Shown here in pieces: positions 14,599-21,034 of a stretch of DNA of 21,034 bases. The stretch is taken from positions 1-21,034 of the forward strand of contig JAEWHT010000099.1 of assembly GCA_023387695.1 (NCBI GenBank), in the 5' to 3' direction. The notes below the pieces were generated by a model. That model saw only the letters and a list, made by a program, of their open reading frames with translations. It made no database searches and was not told where the DNA came from. This stretch comes from Pseudomonadota bacterium (GTDB lineage Bacteria; Pseudomonadota; Alphaproteobacteria; Rhizobiales; Xanthobacteraceae). The translations under genes were made by a program, and so were the position numbers. The first letter of the stretch is position 1, and the number at the start of each line of letters is the position of its first letter.

Positions 14599-14635
14599 CG
14601 TAGCCCGGATTACGCTTCGCGCCATCCGGGCTACG
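14599..14635. terminator. 12-bp hairpin between convergent gabD and the SulP gene
   Basis: CGTAGCCCGGAT (14599-14610) pairs exactly with ATCCGGGCTACG (14624-14635) around a 13-base loop. The GTAGCCCGGAT motif is a familiar repeated intergenic element in these bacteria. It fills most of the 58-base convergent gap and is followed by T-containing but not T-rich sequence, so bidirectional termination is likely but not proven. Confidence 0.65.
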
Positions 14636-14641
14636 GGTCTG

Positions 14642-16876
14642 TTACCGCCGCAGCACCGCAATCGTGCGGTTCGCAAACGTCAGTCGCTCAGCCATCACCG
14701 ACACGAAATAGGTGAGCAGCTTGTGGCTGAGTACGGGGTCTTCTTCCCTGATCGCGTCGAACTGGTGCGTGTTGAGCACGTAGAGCACGCTGTCGACCTC
14801 GGCCTGGATCGTGGCGCTGCGCGGCGTGTGTGACACCAGCCCCATCTCGCCGATGGTGGTGTAGCGCCCCAGGCTACGCACGCGCGTGGTGCGTTCATCG
14901 TCGGCGGGAACCATGATGCCGACACGGCCATCGAGAATGAAGTGCATGGAATCGGCGGGATCGCCGGCCTGCACGATGATGTCGCCGGCTTCGACCTCGA
15001 TGCGCTGGCAGCGGCGGATCAGTTCGTCGGCATCGTCCTCGCTGTTGAGAATGCTTGCGAACCAGTCGCGTAGGCTCGCCTCTTCCTGGGCCAGGCCCTG
15101 GTTCTGCGAGATGATTTCGTTCTCGCACCATTCCAGTGCGTGATCGAGCTCGCCGATGATGGTGACGCCTTCACCGACGAAGTCGCTGGAGCGCAGCACC
15201 TTCTCGGCGGCTGCCGACAGATGCACCAGGATCAACTCGACGCCGAGATCGGCCGCGCTGCGCTTGATCTGCGCGAAACTGTAGGCGGCCGAGGAATCGA
15301 CGCCGGTGACGAGCTTGAAATCGAACAGCAGATAGCGGCATTCAGGGCGCTCGTGCAGCAATTGCTTGACGTGCTGGTAGAGCCGGTTGGCGGAGCCGAA
15401 GAACAGATAGCTCTGGAGATTGAGGCCCTGGATCTTGCCGCCATGAGCTAGCAGGACTTCCTGGTCGTCGCGCGAGCGGTCGAGCGAGGAGCGATATTCG
15501 GAGCCGTCAAAACTGTACTTGATCGATTCGACCCGCGCCGCGCTGAAGGCGAAGGTCGCGCAGCCGATGATGACGCCGATCAGGATGCCCGGCACGAAGC
15601 CCCAGGCCACGATGATGACGATGATCGCGACCAGCGACAGATATTCGAGGTTCGAAAGCCGCTTGCGCGACTCGATGATCCATTTGTGGAGCTGGTCGGC
15701 GCCGAGATAAAGCAGCAAGCCGCCCAGCACGAATTTCGGAATGAAGCCGAGCAGCTCGGGCGCGATCGCGAGCATCAGCAGCGATATCGCCGAGGCAGTG
15801 AGGCCGGACAGCCGCCCACGGCCGCCGCTGGAGAAATTGAGGATCGTGCGGCTGATCGAGCTGCAGCCGGCATAGCCGCCGAGCGCGCCGGTCAGGATAT
15901 TGGCCGCGCCCGTGACGTTCAGCTCGCGCTCGAGATTGGCTTCGCGGTGTGCTGCAACCTCGATGCCGGTGGTGTTGAACAGCGTGCTTGATGCGGTGAC
16001 GAAGATGACGGCGACCAGATTGCCGAGCAAATCGGGCACGGCAAACCAGGGATAGCGAGCGAGGTCGTCGGTGTGCCAGGGCAGCATGAACGCGGCTGGG
16101 GGCGGCGGCTGAAATGTCCAGCCCATGGAACGGGCCTCATCGAGCGAGACGCCCGAGATCCAGAACGCCAGATGCGCCGTGATCACGCCGCCGACCAGGA
16201 TGATCGGCAGCCCGAACGGATTCCGCGAGCGATGCCAGGTCAGATAAAGCACGAGTGCCATGGCGCAGGCGGCGCCGAGCTCGAGCAGCGTGGTGCTGTT
16301 GGCGAAGCGCGGCAGCGTCGCAAGTTGCACGGGGTAGCTGGTGATGACGCGCACTGCGCCGAGCGCGATCAGAAGTCCGGTGGCACCGAGGAAGCCGCCG
16401 ACCACCGGATATGGCACGTAGCGAATGGCGCGGCCCATCCGCGTCAGGCCCAGCCCGCACAGCACGATCCCGGTCAGCACGGTCGACAGGCTGAGCGTGA
16501 TGAGGGCCGGCGAAAGAAGCGGCGCGGACGGATTGACCGCCTGGATGTGCTCGACCACCGAAGCCGCCAGAATTCCAGTGACGGCTGCGGTCGAACTGTC
16601 GGGGGCAGCAATGACGAAGGGCAGGGAGCTACCCAGCCCGATCACGAGCGCAAGCACCGCAGAGCTGATGAAGGTCGCGGCGATCCCGTAGGACAGATAG
16701 GACGAGAGCGGGCCGGCGAAGATCAGCAGCGAGTAGGACAGGCCGAATGTGACGGTGAGGATGCTCGCAGCACCTCCGCCCAGCATATCATTCAGCGCAC
16801 GCTTGGCGGATGGACTGACCCTGGTGACTGAATCCAAGCCAATTGCGGGGTCCGCCACGCTGTCACACTCGCTCAT
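14642..16876 (-). CDS. SulP-family anion transporter with STAS and cyclic-nucleotide-binding domains
   Basis: Inner-membrane protein of 744 residues with three parts. Residues about 30-447 form a SulP/SLC26-type transport domain with many hydrophobic helices; APDSSTAAVTGILAA and GCSSISRTILNFSSGGRGRL are conserved-looking loops. Residues about 475-590 form a STAS domain with GVDSSAAYSFAQ at the usual phosphoacceptor loop. Residues about 605-735 form a Crp-type cyclic-nucleotide-binding domain; IGEMGLVSHTPRSATIQA (675-692) keeps the Glu and Arg at the 9-residue spacing of the PKA phosphate-binding cassette. The substrate may be sulfate, bicarbonate or another anion; the layout recalls yeast Vsb1-like proteins. 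Control by cAMP or cGMP is inferred. The ATG at 16876 follows AGGAA. No sulfur-assimilation genes are nearby. Confidence 0.92.
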   Translation of the reverse strand: MSECDSVADPAIGLDSVTRVSPSAKRALNDMLGGGAASILTVTFGLSYSLLIFAGPLSSYLSYGIAATFISSAVLALVIGLGSSLPFVIAAPDSSTAAVTGILAASVVEHIQAVNPSAPLLSPALITLSLSTVLTGIVLCGLGLTRMGRAIRYVPYPVVGGFLGATGLLIALGAVRVITSYPVQLATLPRFANSTTLLELGAACAMALVLYLTWHRSRNPFGLPIILVGGVITAHLAFWISGVSLDEARSMGWTFQPPPPAAFMLPWHTDDLARYPWFAVPDLLGNLVAVIFVTASSTLFNTTGIEVAAHREANLERELNVTGAANILTGALGGYAGCSSISRTILNFSSGGRGRLSGLTASAISLLMLAIAPELLGFIPKFVLGGLLLYLGADQLHKWIIESRKRLSNLEYLSLVAIIVIIVAWGFVPGILIGVIIGCATFAFSAARVESIKYSFDGSEYRSSLDRSRDDQEVLLAHGGKIQGLNLQSYLFFGSANRLYQHVKQLLHERPECRYLLFDFKLVTGVDSSAAYSFAQIKRSAADLGVELILVHLSAAAEKVLRSSDFVGEGVTIIGELDHALEWCENEIISQNQGLAQEEASLRDWFASILNSEDDADELIRRCQRIEVEAGDIIVQAGDPADSMHFILDGRVGIMVPADDERTTRVRSLGRYTTIGEMGLVSHTPRSATIQAEVDSVLYVLNTHQFDAIREEDPVLSHKLLTYFVSVMAERLTFANRTIAVLRR

Positions 16877-17028
16877 CGAAATTCCTGTTCGGAGAGGTAG
16901 ACGAGTGCGAGCCTAGCGCAACAGGATTCTCGCAAATATGAGGTATCCGACAGTTTTGCCGGGGCCTGCGTGTGAACGCTCAATCATATGGTTGAGGGGA
17001 AAACCCGAAATTGCTGCCGCGCCTACCG

Positions 17029-17153
17029 CTGTCATGCCCGGCTTGACCGGGGCATCCAGTACGCCGCGGCCTCTCGATTCAATCGCTGCCGTCTCTGGAA
17101 TACCGGATCGCCCGATCCTGGTGCGCAATTGCGCACCGGCCGGGCGATGACAG
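17029..17153. repeat. GTCATGCCCGG palindromic intergenic repeat
   Basis: The ends are imperfect inverted copies, CTGTCATGCCCGG at 17029-17041 and CCGGGCGATGACAG at 17140-17153. It contains the perfect 18-base palindrome GGTGCGCAATTGCGCACC at 17120-17137. It appears related to the element at 10937-11050 by its GTCATGCCCGG end. Confidence 0.65.
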
Positions 17154-17182
17154 TTGAGCGTGTCGCGCGCAGTTTCCCACGA

Positions 17183-17211
17183 CGTCATTGCGAGGAGCGA
17201 AGCGACGAAGA
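17183..17211. repeat. Truncated GTCATTGCGAG repeat
   Basis: It starts CGTCATTGCGAGGAGCGAAG and continues CGACGAAG, the beginning of the same family as 9088-9174, but stops before the AATCC block and has no second arm. It lies 15 bases beyond the purC stop. Confidence 0.6.
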
Positions 17212-17226
17212 GACGCGCAGCTCAGC

Positions 17227-18141
17227 CTAAATCTTCAGCTCTTTCCCCGTCACGCGCCGATAAGCTTCCAAATATCGCTTGCTGGTCGCATCCACGACGC
17301 TGGCCGGCAATGGCGGCGGCGGGGCGTCGCCGTTCCAGCGGCCGGCGTGGCGCTCGACGTCGAGATAGTCGCGCAAGGGCTGCTTGTCGAAGCTCGCCTG
17401 CGGCTGGCCGGGCTTGTAGGCATCGACCGCCCAGAAGCGGGAGGAGTCCGGCGTCATCACTTCGTCGATCAGGATGATGCGGCCGTCCTTGTCGCGGCCG
17501 AATTCGAACTTGGTGTCGGCGATGATGATGCCCTGCTCGCGCGCAAGCTCCTCGCCGAGCGTGTAGATCGCACGCGTCATGCTCTCGAGTGTATAGGCGA
17601 CGTCGTCGCCGACGACCTCGCGCATCTTCGCGATGGTGATGTTCTCGTCATGACCGGTCTCGGCCTTGGTCGCCGGACTGAAGATCGAGGGCTCGAGCTT
17701 CTCGCTCTCGACGAGGCCAGGCTTCAGCTTCTCGCCGGCCAGCGTGCCGCTCGCCGCATATTCCTTCCAGGCCGAGCCGGAGAGATAGCCACGGATCACG
17801 CACTCGATCGGAAACACGGTGGTGCGGCGGGAGAGCATGGCACGGCCGAGGATCTCGTCGCGATGCGGCTTCAAGGCCGGCACGGCTGCAATGATCTCGT
17901 CGGTATCGGCGCTGATCATGTGATGCGGCACGACGCCTTCGAGTTTTCTGAACCAATACGCACTGATCTGGGTCAGCACGGCGCCCTTCATCGGGATGGT
18001 TTCGCTCATTACGACGTCGAAGGCGCTGATGCGGTCGGTGGTGAGGAGCAGCAGGCGGTCGTCGTCGACGGCGTAGATATCGCGCACCTTGCCACGGCCG
18101 ATCTTGGTCAGGGGCAGGTCGCTGGAGAGCATGGCGGTCAT
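17227..18141 (-). CDS. purC: Phosphoribosylaminoimidazole-succinocarboxamide synthase
   Basis: SAICAR synthase, which joins aspartate to CAIR with ATP in de novo purine synthesis; cytosolic. The length of 304 residues matches the long, yeast-like form rather than the 235-255-residue form of E. coli. Signatures: GRGKVRDIYAVDDDRLLLLT (15-34, ATP site), TDRISAFDVVM (35-45), ECVIRGYLSGSAWKEY (113-128) and the C-terminal FEFGRDKDG and IDEVMTPDSSRFW segments. The ATG at 18141 follows GAAGG by 7 bases; Met4 is an alternative. Rhizobia often carry two PurC paralogues, so this may be one of two. It lies 77 bases downstream of the pirin gene on the same strand; no other pur gene is in the window. Confidence 0.95.
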   Translation of the reverse strand: MTAMLSSDLPLTKIGRGKVRDIYAVDDDRLLLLTTDRISAFDVVMSETIPMKGAVLTQISAYWFRKLEGVVPHHMISADTDEIIAAVPALKPHRDEILGRAMLSRRTTVFPIECVIRGYLSGSAWKEYAASGTLAGEKLKPGLVESEKLEPSIFSPATKAETGHDENITIAKMREVVGDDVAYTLESMTRAIYTLGEELAREQGIIIADTKFEFGRDKDGRIILIDEVMTPDSSRFWAVDAYKPGQPQASFDKQPLRDYLDVERHAGRWNGDAPPPPLPASVVDATSKRYLEAYRRVTGKELKI

Positions 18142-18218
18142 CGCAGGGCCTTCGTCAACTTGGCTTTCAGAAAGAGCATCCGGCCGCGCCTGATGGCACG
18201 GCCGAAAGCCGGATTAGC

Positions 18219-19136
18219 CTATTCCGGCAGCGGAATGAACTCATGTTCCTGTGGAACCGCGGCGAAGCGGCCGGTTTTCCAGTCCTGCTTGGCCTGCTCG
18301 ATCCGCTCCTTGCTGGAGGACACGAAATTCCACCAGACGTGGCGCGGCCCTTCCAGCGCATCGCCGCCAAGAAACATCATCCGGGTCGCTTTCAGCACCT
18401 TCACGGTGATGCGATCGCCGGGTCGGAAGATCAACAGCCGTGGCGCTTCGTAACGCTCGTTCGCGATTTCGACCTCGCCGTCGACGATGTAGATCGCGCG
18501 CTCCTCATGATCGGGGTCGAGTGGCACGCTGGCACCTGCCACCGCGGTGACCTCGGTGTAGAACCAGGGCGAAACCATTTTTACCGGCGAGGTGATGCCG
18601 AAGGCGGAGCCTGCGATCACGCGTGCGTTGAAATCGCGTTCTGAGATCATCGGCAGATCGCCGGCGGCATAATGCTGGAACGAGGGATCGATCTCCTCGG
18701 AGCCTTCAGGCAGCGCGATCCAGCTTTGCAAGCCGAGCATTTTCTGGCCCGAGGCGCGCTGCGCATCCGGCGTGCGCTCGGAATGCGCGATGCCGCGGCC
18801 GGCAGTCATCAGATTCATCGCGCCCGGTGCGATCTCCTGCACGTTGCCCTCGCTGTCGCGATGCATGATCGACCCGTCGAAGAGATAGGTGACGGTGGCA
18901 AGCCCGATATGCGGATGCGGCCGCACGTCCATGCCCTTGCCGGAGACGAATTGCACCGGGCCGAAATGATCGAAGAAGATGAAGGGGCCGACCATCTGCC
19001 GCTTGCCATGCGGCAACGCGCGCCGCACCTCGAATCCATCGCCGAGATCGCGGGTGCGCGGCACGATGACGAGATCGAGCGCATCGCAGGACATGGGATC
19101 GCCGAGCACGGGATCGTTGGAGGGTTGCCAGCTCAT
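18219..19136 (-). CDS. Pirin family protein
   Basis: Bicupin of 305 residues. The N-terminal cupin binds one metal, and the ligands are visible: His74 and His76 in VRPHPHIGLATVTYLF, and His118 and Glu120 in AGRGIAHSERTP, the same four-residue set as human and bacterial pirins. The C-terminal cupin (about 180-290) includes the AIYIVDGEVEI strand and the HVWWNFVSSSKERI tail typical of the family. Some pirins are quercetinases and others are transcriptional or redox co-regulators, so the function is open. The ATG at 19136 is supported by AGGAG at spacing 6; the upstream ATG at 19244 would run into the divergent GNAT gene. It is divergent from the acetyltransferase with only 64 bases between, so their promoters must be closely spaced. 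Confidence 0.93.
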   Translation of the reverse strand: MSWQPSNDPVLGDPMSCDALDLVIVPRTRDLGDGFEVRRALPHGKRQMVGPFIFFDHFGPVQFVSGKGMDVRPHPHIGLATVTYLFDGSIMHRDSEGNVQEIAPGAMNLMTAGRGIAHSERTPDAQRASGQKMLGLQSWIALPEGSEEIDPSFQHYAAGDLPMISERDFNARVIAGSAFGITSPVKMVSPWFYTEVTAVAGASVPLDPDHEERAIYIVDGEVEIANERYEAPRLLIFRPGDRITVKVLKATRMMFLGGDALEGPRHVWWNFVSSSKERIEQAKQDWKTGRFAAVPQEHEFIPLPE

Positions 19137-19200
19137 GGTGGACTCCTGTTTCTTGCTGGTATGATCGTAGCAGAACAAAGATGGGAACGGGAGAAGCGTG

Positions 19201-19770
19201 ATGATTCCGCCGCTCAAGGCTGGTGCCAGGCTGCTTGAGGTCACGGGCCCTCAAATCGAGACGGAACGCCTTATCCTGCGCCCGTGGCGCGCAAGCGACA
19301 TCGCGCCCAATGCCGAAATGCTGAGCGACCCCGGCACGGCGCGGTTCATCGCGGCCGATGGCAAGCCTGTGACCACCGCGATCGCGGGCTGGCGCAACGC
19401 GGCCGTGATATCAGGACATTGGGCGCTCTACGGCTTCGGCATGTTCGTGGTTCAGGAGAAATCGACCGAAAGGTATGTCGGTCGCGTTGGCCCCTGGTGT
19501 CCGCCGGGCTGGCCCGGCTTTGAGGTCGGCTGGGGCGTCGCGAAGGAATTTCGCGGCAAGGGCTACGCGGTGGAAGCGGCCCGCGCGTCGATCGACTGGA
19601 CGTTCGACAGCTTTGAGATCGACGAAATCATGCACTGTATCGAGAGTGAAAATCTGCCGTCGCAAGGCGTGGCGCTCAAATTGGGTGCGCGGAAGGAGCG
19701 TGAGATTGATCTGTTCGGCAAGCCCGCAGACGCCTGGATCACGACACGCGCTTCGTGGCAGCGAAATTGA
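19201..19770 (+). CDS. GNAT family N-acetyltransferase (RimJ/RimL-like)
   Basis: Cytosolic acetyltransferase of 189 residues. It begins with the RimJ/RimL-type opening IETERLILRPWRASDI (about 18-33). The acetyl-CoA loop is VGWGVAKEFRGKGYAVEAAR, with RGKGYA as the Q/R-x-x-G-x-G/A element. ESENLPSQGVALKLGA follows, the equivalent of the E-x-N-x-x-S motif of the family. The acceptor is unknown. GTG at 19198 is also possible, but the ATG at 19201 follows GGGAG by 7 bases. It is divergent from pirin and sits 52 bases upstream of the AraC-type regulator on the same strand, so the two may be cotranscribed. Confidence 0.88.
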   Translation: MIPPLKAGARLLEVTGPQIETERLILRPWRASDIAPNAEMLSDPGTARFIAADGKPVTTAIAGWRNAAVISGHWALYGFGMFVVQEKSTERYVGRVGPWCPPGWPGFEVGWGVAKEFRGKGYAVEAARASIDWTFDSFEIDEIMHCIESENLPSQGVALKLGARKEREIDLFGKPADAWITTRASWQRN

Positions 19771-19822
19771 ATCGAAATCTGTTCTGACCTAAGTTCGCGA
19801 CCCACACGACCGGACCGACGGG

Positions 19823-20884
19823 ATGCTGCTGACCAGTCTCGACCTCGCCTTTCGCGCTGCCAGCGTCGCGCTGCTGTTGGTGCTGGCGGCGTCGCTGTTA
19901 CAGGACTTCCGCAAAGTGCTCGCCGCCCGCCTCGGTGCGGCGTTCGCACTGAGCTCGGTTGCGCATGTCGTGAGCTATTCGCTGGATGTCACGTCGCGGA
20001 TTCCGCTCTGGCATGCACCGCTGATCGCGGTGTCGACCGGCACCATCGTGGTGTTCTGGCTGTTCACGCGGGCCCTGTTCGACGACGAATTTCGCCTGCG
20101 CTGGTGGCACGGCGGGATCTGGGCGCTGGTGACGGCCTTCAGCTTTGCAGGCTGCACCTGGATTGCGCCGAGCGGCCATGTTGTGTTCTCGGTGACAACA
20201 GTCAATCTGATCTCGCTCGGCTTTATTGCGCTTGCGGTCTGGCAGATGATCGTCTCCTGGCCGGCTGACCTGGTCGAGCGCCGCCGGCGCGTTCGTGTTT
20301 TCGTCGTCTGCATCATCGCGCTCTACGGCGGGCTGAACGCGGTGCTCCAGATCGCCTCCGCCGGCCAACATGTCGGCGCCGCCGCCGAAACCATCAATAC
20401 CGGCGTGCTCGCCTGCGCCGTTGCGGCGATCGTCTTTGCTATGATGCGCGTCGACGGGGCGGACCTGTTTCCTGCAGCAGTAGAGCCCGCACCGCCGATT
20501 GTTTTCAGCCAGCCCGCGGCCGACGACGTCGCCGATCAAAAGCTCATCGACGCCTTGATGCGGCTGATGGCGGACGAGCGGATCTATCGTCAGGAGAACA
20601 TCACCATCGGTGTGCTCGCGACCAGGCTCAAGATTCCGGAGTACCGCTTGCGCCGGCTGATCAACCAGCGGCTCGGCTATCGCAACTTCAATGTGTTCCT
20701 CAATAACCACCGTATCGAGGAAGCAAAGGCCGCGCTCGCCGACCCCACCCAGGCGGAGGTTCCCGTCATCACCATCGCGATGGACGCCGGTTTCCAGTCG
20801 CTCGGCCCGTTCAATCGCGCCTTCAAGGCGGTCACGGGCGTGACCCCGACGGAATACCGGCGGCTCAAGGCCGACGCGGCCTAG
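19823..20884 (+). CDS. Membrane-anchored AraC-family transcriptional regulator
   Basis: Protein of 353 residues. The first 210 show seven hydrophobic segments, roughly 8-27, 36-55, 63-83, 97-115, 121-145, 156-177 and 190-208, so it is predicted to span the inner membrane. The C-terminal 100 residues form a standard AraC double helix-turn-helix: TIGVLATRLKIPEYRLRRLI (first HTH), then VPVITIAMDAGFQSLGPFNR and the FKAVTGVTPTEYR signature. A linker of about 35 residues with several prolines joins the parts. It probably senses a membrane or periplasmic signal and binds DNA from the membrane; ligand and targets are unknown. The ATG has only a weak ribosome binding site. It may follow the GNAT gene in one transcript. 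Confidence 0.9.
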   Translation: MLLTSLDLAFRAASVALLLVLAASLLQDFRKVLAARLGAAFALSSVAHVVSYSLDVTSRIPLWHAPLIAVSTGTIVVFWLFTRALFDDEFRLRWWHGGIWALVTAFSFAGCTWIAPSGHVVFSVTTVNLISLGFIALAVWQMIVSWPADLVERRRRVRVFVVCIIALYGGLNAVLQIASAGQHVGAAAETINTGVLACAVAAIVFAMMRVDGADLFPAAVEPAPPIVFSQPAADDVADQKLIDALMRLMADERIYRQENITIGVLATRLKIPEYRLRRLINQRLGYRNFNVFLNNHRIEEAKAALADPTQAEVPVITIAMDAGFQSLGPFNRAFKAVTGVTPTEYRRLKADAA

Positions 20885-20898
20885 CGCTTCTTAACCTC

Positions 20899-20918
20899 TC
20901 CCCGCTTGCGGCAGGGGA
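20899..20918 (+). terminator. Possible terminator hairpin after the AraC gene
   Basis: TCCCCGC pairs with GC-A-GGGGA (one bulged A) around loop TTGCG, 15 bases after the stop. A short T run (ATTTTTC) follows about 10 bases later, so this may be a weak intrinsic terminator. It also resembles the CTCTCCCC-type repeats common in these genomes. Confidence 0.4.
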
Positions 20919-21034
20919 ATCGCATATGGATTTTTCTTGTATTGAGGCTGATTAGGGATTCTTGAGGTAGGCGGTTTTTCGAAGGAGAAACAGCCATCTG
21001 CCTGGAAACCTGTTTTGGATCGGTTCCCGATCCC

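Larger units (their letters stand above)
16877..17226. other. 350-bp intergenic region made largely of palindromic repeats
   Basis: The gap between the co-directional purC and SulP genes holds a GTCATGCCCGG element (17029-17153), a truncated GTCATTGCGAG element (17183-17211) and, at about 16880-17020, a less GC-rich stretch that probably carries the SulP promoter. ORFs that run through it consist of repeat sequence and are not called. Confidence 0.6.

Noticed and set aside
13162..14676. 504-codon open frame on the minus strand opposite gabD
   Set aside because: It is a shadow of gabD in a GC-rich genome; the translation is rich in Arg, Asp and His without recognisable motifs, while the plus strand has a complete catalytic aldehyde dehydrogenase.
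16938..17230. Small proteins of 70-80 codons between purC and the SulP gene
   Set aside because: Their sequence is translated palindromic repeat (for example MPGLTGASSTPRP), a common false call in these genomes.
17188..18453. 421-codon open frame on the plus strand opposite purC and the pirin 3' end
   Set aside because: It begins inside a repeat and runs across two real genes and their gap; no ribosome binding site or domain is seen.

Overview
The window looks like ordinary chromosome of a high-G+C alphaproteobacterium, most probably Bradyrhizobium or a close relative in the Nitrobacteraceae. Three things point there: the strong GC bias, the rhizobial-type protein sequences (a Fur without the CxxC zinc ligands, a two-domain Nfu protein, a PurC of about 300 residues, a rhizobial-type adenosine kinase), and several palindromic intergenic repeats beginning GTCATTGCGAG, GTCATTCCGGG or GTCATGCCCGG. 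The assignment rests on recognition, not on a database search. I see no phage, transposase, CRISPR array, tRNA or rRNA.

Layout. 105-2449 (minus): a tightly packed operon read tsaB - rimI - fur - HAD phosphatase, with a 4-nt overlap and gaps of 5 and 4 nt. 2762-4447 (plus): a soluble chemoreceptor with three tandem PAS domains, preceded by an AT-rich upstream region and followed by a cloverleaf-like palindromic repeat. 4546-7944 (minus): an Nfu-type Fe-S scaffold, trpS and murJ. 8069-9070 (plus): an adenosine-kinase-like PfkB kinase. 9201-12264 (minus): an ACSF2-like acyl-CoA synthetase and a cytosolic beta-lactamase-fold esterase. 12606-14583 (plus): a small uncharacterised protein that resembles a degenerate GIY-YIG domain, then gabD. 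14642-19136 (minus): a SulP-STAS-cyclic-nucleotide-domain anion transporter, purC and a pirin. 19201-20884 (plus): a GNAT acetyltransferase and a membrane-anchored AraC-type regulator. The last 150 bases hold a terminator-like hairpin and perhaps the beginning of another gene.

How the genes work together. Most are housekeeping: tRNA t6A modification (tsaB), Fe-S assembly (Nfu), metal regulation (fur), tRNA charging (trpS), peptidoglycan precursor export (murJ) and purine synthesis or salvage (purC, adenosine kinase). Sensory or signalling functions are scattered among them: the PAS chemoreceptor, the transporter with a cyclic-nucleotide domain, and the 7-TM AraC regulator. The nfu/tsaB/rimI/fur neighbourhood is one I associate with Rhizobiales; here the chemoreceptor sits inside it on the opposite strand.

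Novelty. I did not find a clear new multi-gene system. The best candidates for a second look are the degenerate GIY-YIG-like protein, the SulP-STAS-cNMP fusion with an apparently intact ligand-binding signature, the triple-PAS receptor, and the palindromic elements at all three convergent gene junctions.
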